From: a virus
Strand: one strand, 5' to 3'
DNA: 33,046 nucleotides
IMG/VR virus record: IMGVR_UViG_3300020385_000034
Location: 1 to 33,046 of that record
The first letter of the stretch is position 1. Each line of letters opens with the position of its first letter. Position numbers and translations under genes: made by a program. Below are positions 8,857 through 18,400 of the stretch, one piece after another. The notes beneath the pieces were generated by a model. That model saw nothing but the letters and a program-made list of their open reading frames with translations. It was not told the origin of the DNA and did no database searches.

Positions 8857-10701
8857 TTAGTATATGTCAAGAGCACCATCAAGACCAGACCTATCACCTG
8901 CTCTTGCTCTTTCAAGTTCCGCGTCAATATCAGCAGATGTCTCAGATCCTAGACCAGATGATGATGAAACATCACTTTGTCCTTTTGCTGGTTTTGCAAA
9001 TGGTATTGTTTCCTCAGCCGCAGGAGTTGCTTCTCCATTAGCAGATGCATTAGTGATAGATTCTGCACTAGGTAGTTGGGTCTGAGACTGACCTCCTCCA
9101 CCACCATCAAGAGTATAGAAATCCGATACTGCTATGTTAGGAGACAAATCACAACCAAATACACTCAACTTTATATTACTAAAAGACAGAGCACCAGAAA
9201 TACTACCAACAATTTTAGATATTTCTTTAGTTATACCATCAACTTGATTAGTAATGCCAGCAATCTGACTCTGAATTTCTCCAACAAATGATTCCAAGTT
9301 AGTTAAAAGTTGATCATTAGCACTACTTACTTCCTCAGCAGTGTTTCTAATAGTAGATGCAACGATATCCTCAGCATAACACATTGGAACTCTTGGTGCT
9401 GTTTCAAACTCAACTCCGTTTCTCACCTGCTGTGCTGCCTTAATCTCAAGACCATCTAAGTCAATACTACTCTGCAACTTACTTAAGATTTGACCAGCAA
9501 GTTTTTGAATAATTTTATTATACAGACAATATGTAAGAGCAGTCATTTTCTCTTTTACATCTGCAAAGAGATGTCTAAAACTAGATGGAATTGTTGATAC
9601 TACAGCAGTTAATCCTTGATTTATAGTCTTCATAATATATTCTGCAATTTTATCAAATATTATCTTCATATATTTTGCCATTGCACTGGCAGCATCTTCA
9701 ATCGTTTTTCTTATATTTTTAATAGTGCTTGATACTTGTTCAACATAACTCTGGAATGTATGCAAATACTTATCAATCTTACTGATAAGATTATCTATAA
9801 CTGTTTGAATGTTTTTAACAGCAGATTCCAAATGGCTATCTGCCTTCATCATAGGAATTTTTTGCTTATATTGATCATCCCTCTTAACAGATGCAGTCTC
9901 AAGTTGATGAACACCATCAACTTGTTCTTTAGTTGCACCTGGTTGTGGTGGAGAAAGAGGAGATTCCTCTCTCTTTTTTTGAGATTTTAAAGATTTTCTT
10001 ACCTGTTTACGAATAAATACGTCACGTTCTATTGCCTTTAATCCTTTTTTTGCTGCTAAATCTTCAGCATCAGAAACATATTGCTGTACTACAGGAACAT
10101 TGGAAGCAGAAGAAGGTAATCCATGTTCATCTACTATAGCTTCTGGTGATGGTTCTAATGTATATGGAGATATACCTGGTTTCGTAGTTTGAAGTGCTTC
10201 ATCAGGTAAGACTTCTCTTATTGCCTCAGACTTTTGAATTTGTCCGTTAGCAATACCACTAGTATTCAGAGAACCAGGTACGGTATCTGTAACGGTAGTT
10301 TTACCAATTGATGTTGCAAGAGTAGACTGTGAATTGTTTCCAAGTACTCCCATAATAACAGGAACTTGCATTTCCTGTCCATCAATAAAGAAACCAAACA
10401 CCATATTACCTTGGCGAAGGTTAGCAGTTGCGAAAGATTCCGTTTGACCACCACCTCCAGTCACAGGATACATTATCTGTGCCCAAGGCAAATCTTCAGA
10501 AGGAATTATTGTTTCCCCCTGGTCATGAAGACCAATGATTCTTACTTTATATCTCCTTCCCCAACCAGGAATTTGACCTGCATTAGCATACTTACCGGGG
10601 AGAATATTATCTCTCCAAACAGAATCATCTGCAATTTGACCAATCCACCAGTTAAAAGATGAACCTAGAAACCCTGGATTAAAGCTAGTATTTCCTTCCA
10701 T
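8857..10701 (-). CDS. 5: Baseplate hub protein gp5-like, without lysozyme domain (614 aa)
   Basis: Residues ~10-125 match the gp5 N-terminal OB-fold: N-W-W-I-G-Q-I, W-G-R-R-Y-K-V-R-I-I-G-L-H, L-P-W-A-Q-I-M-Y-P-V-T-G-G-G and V-F-G-F-F-I-D-G-x-x-M-Q-V-P-V-I-M-G. In T4, gp5 forms the central tail spike with a lysozyme domain and a beta-helix. Here the OB-fold is followed by a charged linker, helical segments (~310-410) and a Gly/Ser-rich C-terminus; I see no lysozyme catalytic region. This matches cyanophage gp5 proteins. Its start overlaps the stop of the CP12-like gene by one base, so translation is likely coupled. Confidence is high for gp5 identity and moderate for the C-terminal interpretation. 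Confidence 0.8.
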   Translation of the reverse strand: MEGNTSFNPGFLGSSFNWWIGQIADDSVWRDNILPGKYANAGQIPGWGRRYKVRIIGLHDQGETIIPSEDLPWAQIMYPVTGGGGQTESFATANLRQGNMVFGFFIDGQEMQVPVIMGVLGNNSQSTLATSIGKTTVTDTVPGSLNTSGIANGQIQKSEAIREVLPDEALQTTKPGISPYTLEPSPEAIVDEHGLPSSASNVPVVQQYVSDAEDLAAKKGLKAIERDVFIRKQVRKSLKSQKKREESPLSPPQPGATKEQVDGVHQLETASVKRDDQYKQKIPMMKADSHLESAVKNIQTVIDNLISKIDKYLHTFQSYVEQVSSTIKNIRKTIEDAASAMAKYMKIIFDKIAEYIMKTINQGLTAVVSTIPSSFRHLFADVKEKMTALTYCLYNKIIQKLAGQILSKLQSSIDLDGLEIKAAQQVRNGVEFETAPRVPMCYAEDIVASTIRNTAEEVSSANDQLLTNLESFVGEIQSQIAGITNQVDGITKEISKIVGSISGALSFSNIKLSVFGCDLSPNIAVSDFYTLDGGGGGQSQTQLPSAESITNASANGEATPAAEETIPFAKPAKGQSDVSSSSGLGSETSADIDAELERARAGDRSGLDGALDIY

Positions 10702-10934
10702 TAATCCTCATAGATTCTACATTCGTCTGCTTCTGGATTTTCATCACAGTACATTTCAAATGCTGTTGGATCATGATGATCACCTGCCTCAATATCCTTC
10801 TTGTGCTCATGAGCATAACGCTCAAGATGCTCTATCTCATCTGTAATGTGTCTACGTCTCTGAGGACTAATACTCCCTTTTTCAAGTTCATTCCTATCAT
10901 CATCAATGTGTTGTTCTATTGTTCTATCAGTCAT
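10701..10934 (-). CDS. CP12-like small protein (77 aa) inside the baseplate cluster
   Basis: The last 15 residues, YCDENPEADECRIYED, match the C-terminal signature of CP12, the redox-controlled protein that binds GAPDH and phosphoribulokinase in the cyanobacterial Calvin cycle; the two cysteines (63 and 72) have the CP12 spacing of eight. The rest is a charged, probably helical stretch (~5-50). The usual N-terminal cysteine pair and A-W-D-x-V-E-E core of full CP12 are absent, so this is a C-terminal-half match only. It lies 5 nt after the gp27-like gene and overlaps gp5 by one base, so it is probably expressed late with baseplate genes. Either it carries CP12-type activity or the motif serves a structural purpose. 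Confidence 0.7.
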   Translation of the reverse strand: MTDRTIEQHIDDDRNELEKGSISPQRRRHITDEIEHLERYAHEHKKDIEAGDHHDPTAFEMYCDENPEADECRIYED

Positions 10935-10939
10935 AAGTT

Positions 10940-12277
10940 TTACCTAGTTTTTGCTATTCTTCCAACAGAGTCTCTTACTAAAAGTAATTTAGTATAAGTT
11001 CCATTAAGATCTAAAAAGTGACATAGTTCAGTTATAATATATAGACCGCCTGATTGCTTATTCATACCGTCAGTTAGTTTGTCTTGTTGCTGAGGCGAAT
11101 CTACATATACTGCGTCACCTGCGTGGAGAGAAAAATCTCCTGGAATTACAACCTCTGCTTTAAAGGAAAAGAATTGGTTGTATCTCATTATAGACTGATT
11201 TAAAACTTTTTCAACCTTTAAGTTTTCATCCTTTGACTTGTCTAACTGTTGCTTAGTTGTTCCACTTGGTAAACTTCCAGTATCCTTCATTACAAACGTC
11301 GTTCTAGAAAAGTTTTTATTTGCGCCAGGTCTAACAAGTTCTGTGTTCTGTGTTGCAAGATCTTTACCACCAGTTGTTATAGAATCTTTAGTTTGTTCTG
11401 AGTTTGGTGTGATTACTTTATAGGTTCCATCAAATGGATTAAAAGTAACTAACCGTGTATCGCGAGCGCCAACTTTTTCCTTATCACCTGTGCTCTGTAT
11501 ATTATTTTTACTAAAAGATAATGCTTTTACATCATATCCCTCCGGTACTTTTTTACCACAATGATCAGGAGTATCATTGTAAATAATACTTTTCTTAGGT
11601 TCTTGTCCTAATAACGTATCAATGGATTTGAAATGATAACCCTCAGATGTTTCCCAGAAAAAGAATCCTGCAGTTTTACCAGAAGCAGTTGCTTCTCCAC
11701 TTACAGCAGGAACTGCTTTCTTAGATACCCAATTTATAGCATAGAAAGGTTTTTTAGAATTACCCATAAAATTATATTCTTCTTCAAAGGTATCATCAAT
11801 TCCAGTAACATTTTTTTCAGTTCCAAGATAATTTGCATCAGTGAGAATCTTCTTTACTGCTATTGATATCTTACCTTTAAATTTCTCATACAATCTTATC
11901 TTTTCATTCAGCAAGTACTCTTTTGATACTGAAGAGATTGAAACTAACTGACCATGAGTATCATCCGATAATGGTGTTATATCATTAGCAAATAATGTTA
12001 CCGTAAGTTCGGTTCCTTGATTATCCTCAATTACAAATTTAGACTTTTCTCCTCCAACTAGAGGTAGACCATCAAGTACAGTCTTTCCATCAACTGCTCC
12101 ACCAGTATCGACATATAAAATATTTGAACTTACAGTATCACTCAATAAACTTTCAAAGTATTGAAGTTTAATGATACCACCAATAAGCTCAGCAGTTTTC
12201 CCCCCATCATTTGAGGCAATGTTATAAGACTTTATTATTGCTGGTGCTGCTAATGATGTTCTTGCGTCCGATGACAT
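10940..12277 (-). CDS. 27: Baseplate hub protein, gp27-like (445 aa)
   Basis: The protein begins with a beta-rich domain (I-I-K-L-Q-Y-F-E-S-L-L-S-D-T, F-V-I-E-D-N-Q-G-T-E-L-T-V-T-L) as in the tube-like domains of T4 gp27 hub proteins. It ends with F-S-L-H-A-G-D-A-V-Y-V-D and G-G-L-Y-I-I-T-E-L-C-H-F-L-D-L-N-G-T-Y-T-K-L, a pattern common at the end of hub proteins. T4 gp27 is 391 aa; this is slightly longer. In T4, a gp27 trimer caps the tail tube and holds gp5. Its place directly before the CP12-like gene and gp5 fits a hub partner. The identity rests on general pattern and order rather than a diagnostic motif. Confidence 0.6.
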   Translation of the reverse strand: MSSDARTSLAAPAIIKSYNIASNDGGKTAELIGGIIKLQYFESLLSDTVSSNILYVDTGGAVDGKTVLDGLPLVGGEKSKFVIEDNQGTELTVTLFANDITPLSDDTHGQLVSISSVSKEYLLNEKIRLYEKFKGKISIAVKKILTDANYLGTEKNVTGIDDTFEEEYNFMGNSKKPFYAINWVSKKAVPAVSGEATASGKTAGFFFWETSEGYHFKSIDTLLGQEPKKSIIYNDTPDHCGKKVPEGYDVKALSFSKNNIQSTGDKEKVGARDTRLVTFNPFDGTYKVITPNSEQTKDSITTGGKDLATQNTELVRPGANKNFSRTTFVMKDTGSLPSGTTKQQLDKSKDENLKVEKVLNQSIMRYNQFFSFKAEVVIPGDFSLHAGDAVYVDSPQQQDKLTDGMNKQSGGLYIITELCHFLDLNGTYTKLLLVRDSVGRIAKTR

Positions 12278-12297
12278 ATCTTATATTTTATTACTAT

Positions 12298-15200
12298 TTA
12301 ACCAACAAAACTTAGAATTTCTTTGAAGTCAATAACCGGTTTAGAAGGCATTGCTGGAGCAGTAGATGATTCTGACTCCATTGGTGCCTGTGCAATGACT
12401 TCTTTACGATCAATCACAACAACTTCACCTGCAGTTGGGTCATTATATGAAGCATAGTTCATTAAAATCTCAACTGCTTTCTGACCCTCGGCTTTATTAA
12501 CAGCACTTAAGAAACCAGGGAAGGCAGTCTGAATTGCCATTGTAGAATCTTTGTCCATAACAAACTCACCACTAGTAAGCATTGCAGGAACTTTATCAAT
12601 ACCTTCCTGCCCATTTACTTCCCCACCAAACTGCATCTTCTGTGCTCTATTTCTAAACTCTGCAGCAATTGAATCAGTATACTTTGTACCTTTAGTTCCA
12701 AATCCATCAGCACCAACGACACCAGTCTTCATCCAGTTTGCAGCACCGCCCATTCCCTGGTTATGGGCATACCCTAGTATCTGAAGTTTTCTTTGCGGAG
12801 TTGAGTCTTTATATTCAGGCACTCCCATCAAGTAAGTATGATTTGCCTTTGTAAATCCAGCAAATAATTTTTCTTGCAACTCAGCATTTTTTCTAAATGA
12901 TTCTCTTGCTACTTCACCATGACCAGGGTCAGAAACACCAGCATATCTAGCACCATCAGTCTTAGCAGCAGCACCAAGTTGATACCTTCCATCATAATGG
13001 CCACCACTACCACCAGCAATATCATACTTGCCACCAGATTCTATCTGCGCCACAGTATTTCTAAATAAATTCCAATCTTCTGACGAAAATCCCATTGATG
13101 AAACAATATCTCCATCAGGTTGTACTGCTCCTGGTGCTTGCCCTGCTGATGTCATAGGAACACCAGTAGCAGAGTCTCTTACTGTTGCTATTGAACCAGG
13201 ACCAGATGTAGACCCACCACCATCAGGTTCAGGTGATATACCCGCCAGACTTTCAATAGCCTGCTTCAGCATTCCTTCAAGTGTTTTTGGAGTTTCCTTA
13301 TTTTTTTTAGTATCTCCAGTTTCCTTCGTAGTTTTTTCTATATTTGGTTTATTCTTAGCAAATAATCCTTTAAAAGTATCTCCAACCCAGCGAGATAAAT
13401 TAGCAGCTGCCAGTGGTCCATCTTGGAGACTGTCTGCAGATACAATTCCACCATCATTATATGCAATTGCTAAGTTATTCTTAAGTTTTCCATCTATAAA
13501 TCCCTTCACCAATAAATTAGAAAATCCAGCACCAATACTCTTATAATCGGATTGAGAGGGGTCGTTTCCTGCAAGTATCTTAGTTGCAGTAGCAAGAATA
13601 GGACCAAAGTAATCTACCTGATTGAATGCTTTTACAGAATCAGAAAACTTAGACTCATCATTATCAGGTTTTACCTGAGGAACTTGCTGAATTCCTTTAC
13701 CATAATTTGGCGTAATAACTTTTTTCTTTGGAGTATCTAAAGGTTTAATACGACCACCTTCTTGACGACCTTGTATCTTTACAGTAGGTGATACCTTCGT
13801 AGGTTCTGTTTCTGCAGGTACAGTTCCACCAAGATTAATCTTAACTATCTTGCCATCACCATCCAACTTATATCCTTCTGGAACGCCACCAAATTGCTCT
13901 ATATCAGATTCAGTTGCCTCTTTATCCTTTGGCGATATTGGTTTTGTGCCATCATAAGTAGGTAATTCTAAACCTCTTCTCTCAAACTCACGTTGAAGCA
14001 TGGGTCTATCGTCACCAGGACCGCCACTGAATGCATCACCCAGCGAAGTATCTTTTAGTTTAGCAGCAGCGTGCTCTGCTTTTAGGTATTCATACGTCAA
14101 CTGTTCAACAGATTGCTTTTGAATTCCAAACCCCATAGAACCATAAACACCACCAACAAAATCCTGAATCTCAGGCATAAAAATATCAGCACCAATCATA
14201 GCAATCGAAAGAAGTCCTCCTTTGCCTACCTTTTTTGGGTTAATATTCTTGAGTCTACTGAGATTGGGGATCTTAAAGTTTTTAAATGGATTCTGGAATC
14301 CACCACCAGAACCAGTAATATTTGGTTTTTGTCTAAATGGATTTGCCTTTCTGAGTGTTTCTTTTATTCCACTCAAAGGACCCCTAGTAGCACCACCAGA
14401 ACCAGTAACATTTGGTTTTTGTTTAAGTGGATTTGTCTTTCTTAGCGATTCTCTTATGCCGCTAAGTGGTCCACTACCAGAACCAGTAATATTTGGTTTT
14501 TGTCTAAATGGATTTCTGATATCAGGTCTATTCAGACCTCTACCACCAGTTGTCGTTACCTTAGGTCTAAATCCTTGTCCTGGTCTTGTAGTTGGGCGAG
14601 TACCACCTCGTCCACCATTTTTTAGTGCTGCTTTTCTAGCACCCTGTGCTATTTTGATCGCCACCATGGCACCAATCAAAACGCCATTTAATAATTTGTT
14701 TACTAATCCAGCAAAATCATCAAACTTTTTAGCACCTTCTTCACCAAAAATATTTTTTACTTGACCTCTTGTCCAATCGTATGCTTTATACCCCCAATCA
14801 ATAAAAGTAACAAGACCATTAAGAAGTTTACCACCAAAATCAATTAACCACTCACCGACCTGCATAATACCTTTAAGGATTGGTGTCAGTAAAGGTGCAA
14901 ACTCTATAAGTCTATAGAGAAGATATCCTCCAAGAACATTCATAATAAATTGTTTTATCCTATCAAGGAAACTCATCCCCGGAACTTTAGGTAGTTCTAA
15001 TTTACCCTTAGTCTTCGGTTTCTTTTCTAACTTTGCTTCCCTTGTTCCTCTTCTCTCTTGCTGTTCCTTTTTCTTCTTATCAGTTTCTTCTTTCTTTTTA
15101 GAAGCAAGAGTTCCCTCTAACAACCCAGCAATAGTAATCAGTTTCTCCTTAATAACTTCTGTCTTCTCTTGTCCCTCTGCTTTATTGTTACTAGAACTTG

Positions 15201-15414
15201 GAAGAAATTTACTCGCAGAGATGACACTCGTCTTTGGTTTTAGAATCGCACCACCTTTATCACCATCTTCTTCTCCTCTTCCAGGAACAATTCTTCCTGG
15301 TTGTTTCTTTTTTCCACGACCTAAAATTTTACCAGCAGCTGCTTTGCCACCAGATTTGACCATGGATTTACCAACTGATTTTGCTCCTGCTCCTAGTAAT
15401 GCGGGTAATGCCAT
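12298..15414 (-). CDS. Large tail protein with transglycosylase-like domain (about 1038 aa)
   Basis: The longest frame begins with TTG at 15426; I prefer the ATG at 15414 (MALPALLGAG). Lys/Arg/Glu-rich N-terminus, hydrophobic helices around residues 155-260, and a basic region with three QKPN-[IV]-TGSG repeats (~300-370). Around residues 781-911 is a lysozyme or lytic-transglycosylase-like domain (V-A-Q-I-E-S-G-G-K-Y with a candidate catalytic Glu near 791, then H-Y-D-G-R-Y-Q-L-G). Next is GIDKVPAMLTSGEFVM, a sequence typical of tape-measure proteins. It is a paralogue of the 1092-aa gene just upstream, whose stop region it overlaps. Likely a hub or tape-measure-associated protein that opens peptidoglycan at infection. 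Confidence 0.65.
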   Translation of the reverse strand: MALPALLGAGAKSVGKSMVKSGGKAAAGKILGRGKKKQPGRIVPGRGEEDGDKGGAILKPKTSVISASKFLPSSSNNKAEGQEKTEVIKEKLITIAGLLEGTLASKKKEETDKKKKEQQERRGTREAKLEKKPKTKGKLELPKVPGMSFLDRIKQFIMNVLGGYLLYRLIEFAPLLTPILKGIMQVGEWLIDFGGKLLNGLVTFIDWGYKAYDWTRGQVKNIFGEEGAKKFDDFAGLVNKLLNGVLIGAMVAIKIAQGARKAALKNGGRGGTRPTTRPGQGFRPKVTTTGGRGLNRPDIRNPFRQKPNITGSGSGPLSGIRESLRKTNPLKQKPNVTGSGGATRGPLSGIKETLRKANPFRQKPNITGSGGGFQNPFKNFKIPNLSRLKNINPKKVGKGGLLSIAMIGADIFMPEIQDFVGGVYGSMGFGIQKQSVEQLTYEYLKAEHAAAKLKDTSLGDAFSGGPGDDRPMLQREFERRGLELPTYDGTKPISPKDKEATESDIEQFGGVPEGYKLDGDGKIVKINLGGTVPAETEPTKVSPTVKIQGRQEGGRIKPLDTPKKKVITPNYGKGIQQVPQVKPDNDESKFSDSVKAFNQVDYFGPILATATKILAGNDPSQSDYKSIGAGFSNLLVKGFIDGKLKNNLAIAYNDGGIVSADSLQDGPLAAANLSRWVGDTFKGLFAKNKPNIEKTTKETGDTKKNKETPKTLEGMLKQAIESLAGISPEPDGGGSTSGPGSIATVRDSATGVPMTSAGQAPGAVQPDGDIVSSMGFSSEDWNLFRNTVAQIESGGKYDIAGGSGGHYDGRYQLGAAAKTDGARYAGVSDPGHGEVARESFRKNAELQEKLFAGFTKANHTYLMGVPEYKDSTPQRKLQILGYAHNQGMGGAANWMKTGVVGADGFGTKGTKYTDSIAAEFRNRAQKMQFGGEVNGQEGIDKVPAMLTSGEFVMDKDSTMAIQTAFPGFLSAVNKAEGQKAVEILMNYASYNDPTAGEVVVIDRKEVIAQAPMESESSTAPAMPSKPVIDFKEILSFVG
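14311..14514 (-). repeat. Three imperfect coding repeats in the 1038-aa tail gene
   Basis: Three copies of a ~33-bp core encoding N-P-[FL]-[RK]-Q-K-P-N-[IV]-T-G-S-G start near plus-strand positions 14311, 14401 and 14482, with periods of about 90 and 81 bp. The spacers between copies also resemble each other (GPLSGI-[RK]-E-[ST]-L-R-K). They encode a basic, unstructured linker, and such repeats can change number by slippage or recombination. Confidence 0.8.
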
Positions 15415-15415
15415 A

Positions 15416-18400
15416 TCAGTAATCAATAATTCCTAAGAGGTTTGCTTTTGCTCTAGATGCAGAAGATGCATTAAAGTCAGGTATCTTATTTCCTGATGGA
15501 GAACGTTTTGGTGCAGAACTTTTCGTCCCACCATCAACAATAGTAACCTTTGGTTTTTGTTTTTCTAGTGGGGTAATTTCTGGGACGGTTAGTTTTGCAG
15601 GTTTCTTAATAACTGTACCACCCTTATTATATGCTACGTGAACATGGTTAGAGTGAGAGTCTGGGTATTCCCTATAACTTCCATAATTTTTATATGAAGG
15701 AGAACCGTGAATAAGTTCAACAGGGTCTACTTTATTCTTTTTATTATAATCAATCAATGATCTAAGAACTGGTGCTTGCTCATCTGTACCAACATTTTTA
15801 GGATTAGATGGTGCCCAACCACCAATATCAAGTGCTCTTCCCTCATAATGATATGAATTGGCACTATGTCCACTCTTACCCCAAGGTAAATGTTTAGGAT
15901 GTCTATGAATACTTCCCATTACTGGCAAAGAAGCCTTTCTCTGCTTCATAAAAGTGCCAAGATCACCTGCAATCTTTTGACCTTCAGAACCATATCCGTC
16001 ACCAAGTTTAGCACCTTGAAGATTTGCTTGTGAATATTCTCTAGTATCTTCTTTCTTACCATCCTTACCACCACCAAGCATAGAACCAATACCAGCCATA
16101 CTATTAATAGCATTGGTTAGCATCTCAACAAGAGTCATAGGTTTGTTCTTTTCATTTGCGGCAGCTGCTTCTCTCTTCTTTGGTGTCGCAACATTAACAT
16201 TTTCAAGTTCTTTATATCCCTTTTCAGAATTTGGTAAGTATGAACCATCTTCTCCAAGTTTTGCTCCAACTGAAGCAGCTGACGCGCCAGCGTGCTCGGC
16301 AAATAATTCATCATGCCCTTCATCTAACATATGATTTTTAAATGTTTGATATGATTGGTTATGTGCATAAGCAACCGTTGCTTTCGGGTCTGTTGCAATA
16401 CTCTTTGGTGGAGTCTCTACTGGAGAACCAGAATCATAACTTGTTATTGTAGATAGTTCCTTCTTAGTATTTGCAGAGTTTAAAACAAGATTCCACTTAT
16501 CAGATTCGGGCGAAACTCCAGTGAGTTTATCTGACCCAAAAACTCCAAGTAGTTTTTTATCAACAACCCTATTCATTTGTTTAACAACCACATCACCATC
16601 AGGTGTTCTAGTATATCCAAGAACATATGTCTCTCCAGTATCACCTGGGTTTTCAATATGTTTACTACTAATCATTCCCTGCCTATAACTTACAGGATCA
16701 AAATCAATCTCACCAACAGGGGCCCCGCCATTAGCATACATCATACCTTCCATAATCTTTGGTTTATTTGTTCCACCACCAGCAGCATTCATTGACATCA
16801 TAGTATCAAGACCATACTTCTGCACAGCACCAGCACTCATTACAAATTCACCGTTGGTAAGCATTGCAGGAACTTTGTCTATACCAGTTTTACCTGTGAC
16901 TTTACCACCCTCTTCATAACCACGCATCTTCTGCATCATTTCTTCTTGCTGCTTTCTTCTATTGTATAGTTTTCCAGCAAGAGTATCGTTACTCACCTCT
17001 CCCAATTCACCTGTGGTTGCTTTCTGTGCATCACCACTAAACCAGGACATTGGATTGAACATATTAAAACTATTACCATCTTTAACTTCACCACCTCCTT
17101 CATAACCACGAAGCATCTTCATTGCTTCTTCTTGTTTTTTTCTTCTATTGTATAGTTTTCCAGCAAGAGTATCGTTACTTACTTTTCCTAACTCACCTTT
17201 GGTTGCTTTCTGTGCATCACCACTAAACCAGGACATTGGATTAAACATATTAAAACTATTATTATCTTGTTTCTTAACAACTCCACCATTATTCATAGCA
17301 AGAATGCTTGAGTCATTACTTACTAATCCACCACCCTTCATTTGTTTTGGTGGGTCTTTTATCTCACCAGAGAAACCATAACTTTTCTCCTTGCCAGTTT
17401 CTAATCTCTGTATTTGCTCTTCTCTTTCTGCTCCTGCTCCAGTAATAAAATCACTAAACGTCTGAAGAGGATTTCTATTTTCATTCTGTGCTTTTAGATC
17501 TGCTATTGTTTTATCTTTTCCTTGCTCTTCTACCGATTCATTTGCTTGCTCATCTGCACTATCCTCAACAGTTTGGGGGGAGATTGCTGGGATCGCAGCA
17601 CCTGCTAGCAAAAGACCTGCACCAGCAACAACCGGATTAGCAAGGAGTGATAAAATTTTTGGTGTAAACAGAAGTAGACTTGTGGTTATACCAGATATTA
17701 ATGATCCAAGTCCTGTTCCAAATATTAAATATCCTCCAAGTAAAGCAGGCCACCAGTCACCCAAAAATCTAATAATACTCTGAATTTTCTTTCCATTCTT
17801 CTCATCACCAAACCAATCAAGTAACTTTACTAGTGCTCTACCTAAAAATATAGTTGCAAAGAATTCAATAATCTTATCAAAGATTGACTTTACAGGAGCA
17901 AGAACTTTCTTTGCTGTCTTCAGTAATACATTATCTTTCTTTTCTAACTTACTTTCTCTTACAGACCTTCTGTCTCTTTCCTCTTTCTTCCTTTCCTTAT
18001 TCGCTTGCTTTTCTTCAAACTTTTGGTCCTTCTTTATGACCTCAAGAATACTATCAATACCCTTAAGAATATCATCAAAATTACTTTTAGATTCTTCTTC
18101 TACTGGATCAACATTAATCTTTGGTTGTTTTGGTACAACTAAGGCACCACCCCTACCATCAAGAGTTTTTGTTTCTTCATTATCAGATTCTTTTTTTCTA
18201 TTCAGAAAGTTTTCAACAAATCTACTGAACTTATCACTATCATTTCTCGTCTTAAATCCTTCCTTTCTCTCTTCACTAGTCAGTTGCTCACCTTCAATGG
18301 TGCCATCTGCTACTAACTCATCACGATACTTGGCATACTTATCCTCACCAAAAAATTTGGAAGGGACAATTGCCGATGCCTTAACTGTAGTTACCTTTGG

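Noticed and set aside
13028-13546. A 172-codon open frame on the plus strand
   Set aside because: It is antisense to the 1038-aa tail gene, whose protein makes domain sense; the antisense frame is Ser/Pro-biased by reverse-complementing Gly/Asp codons and has no ribosome site.
14222-14764. A 180-codon plus-strand open frame with repeats
   Set aside because: The repeats are the complement of the QKPN-TGSG repeats in the real minus-strand gene; there is no independent start signal.
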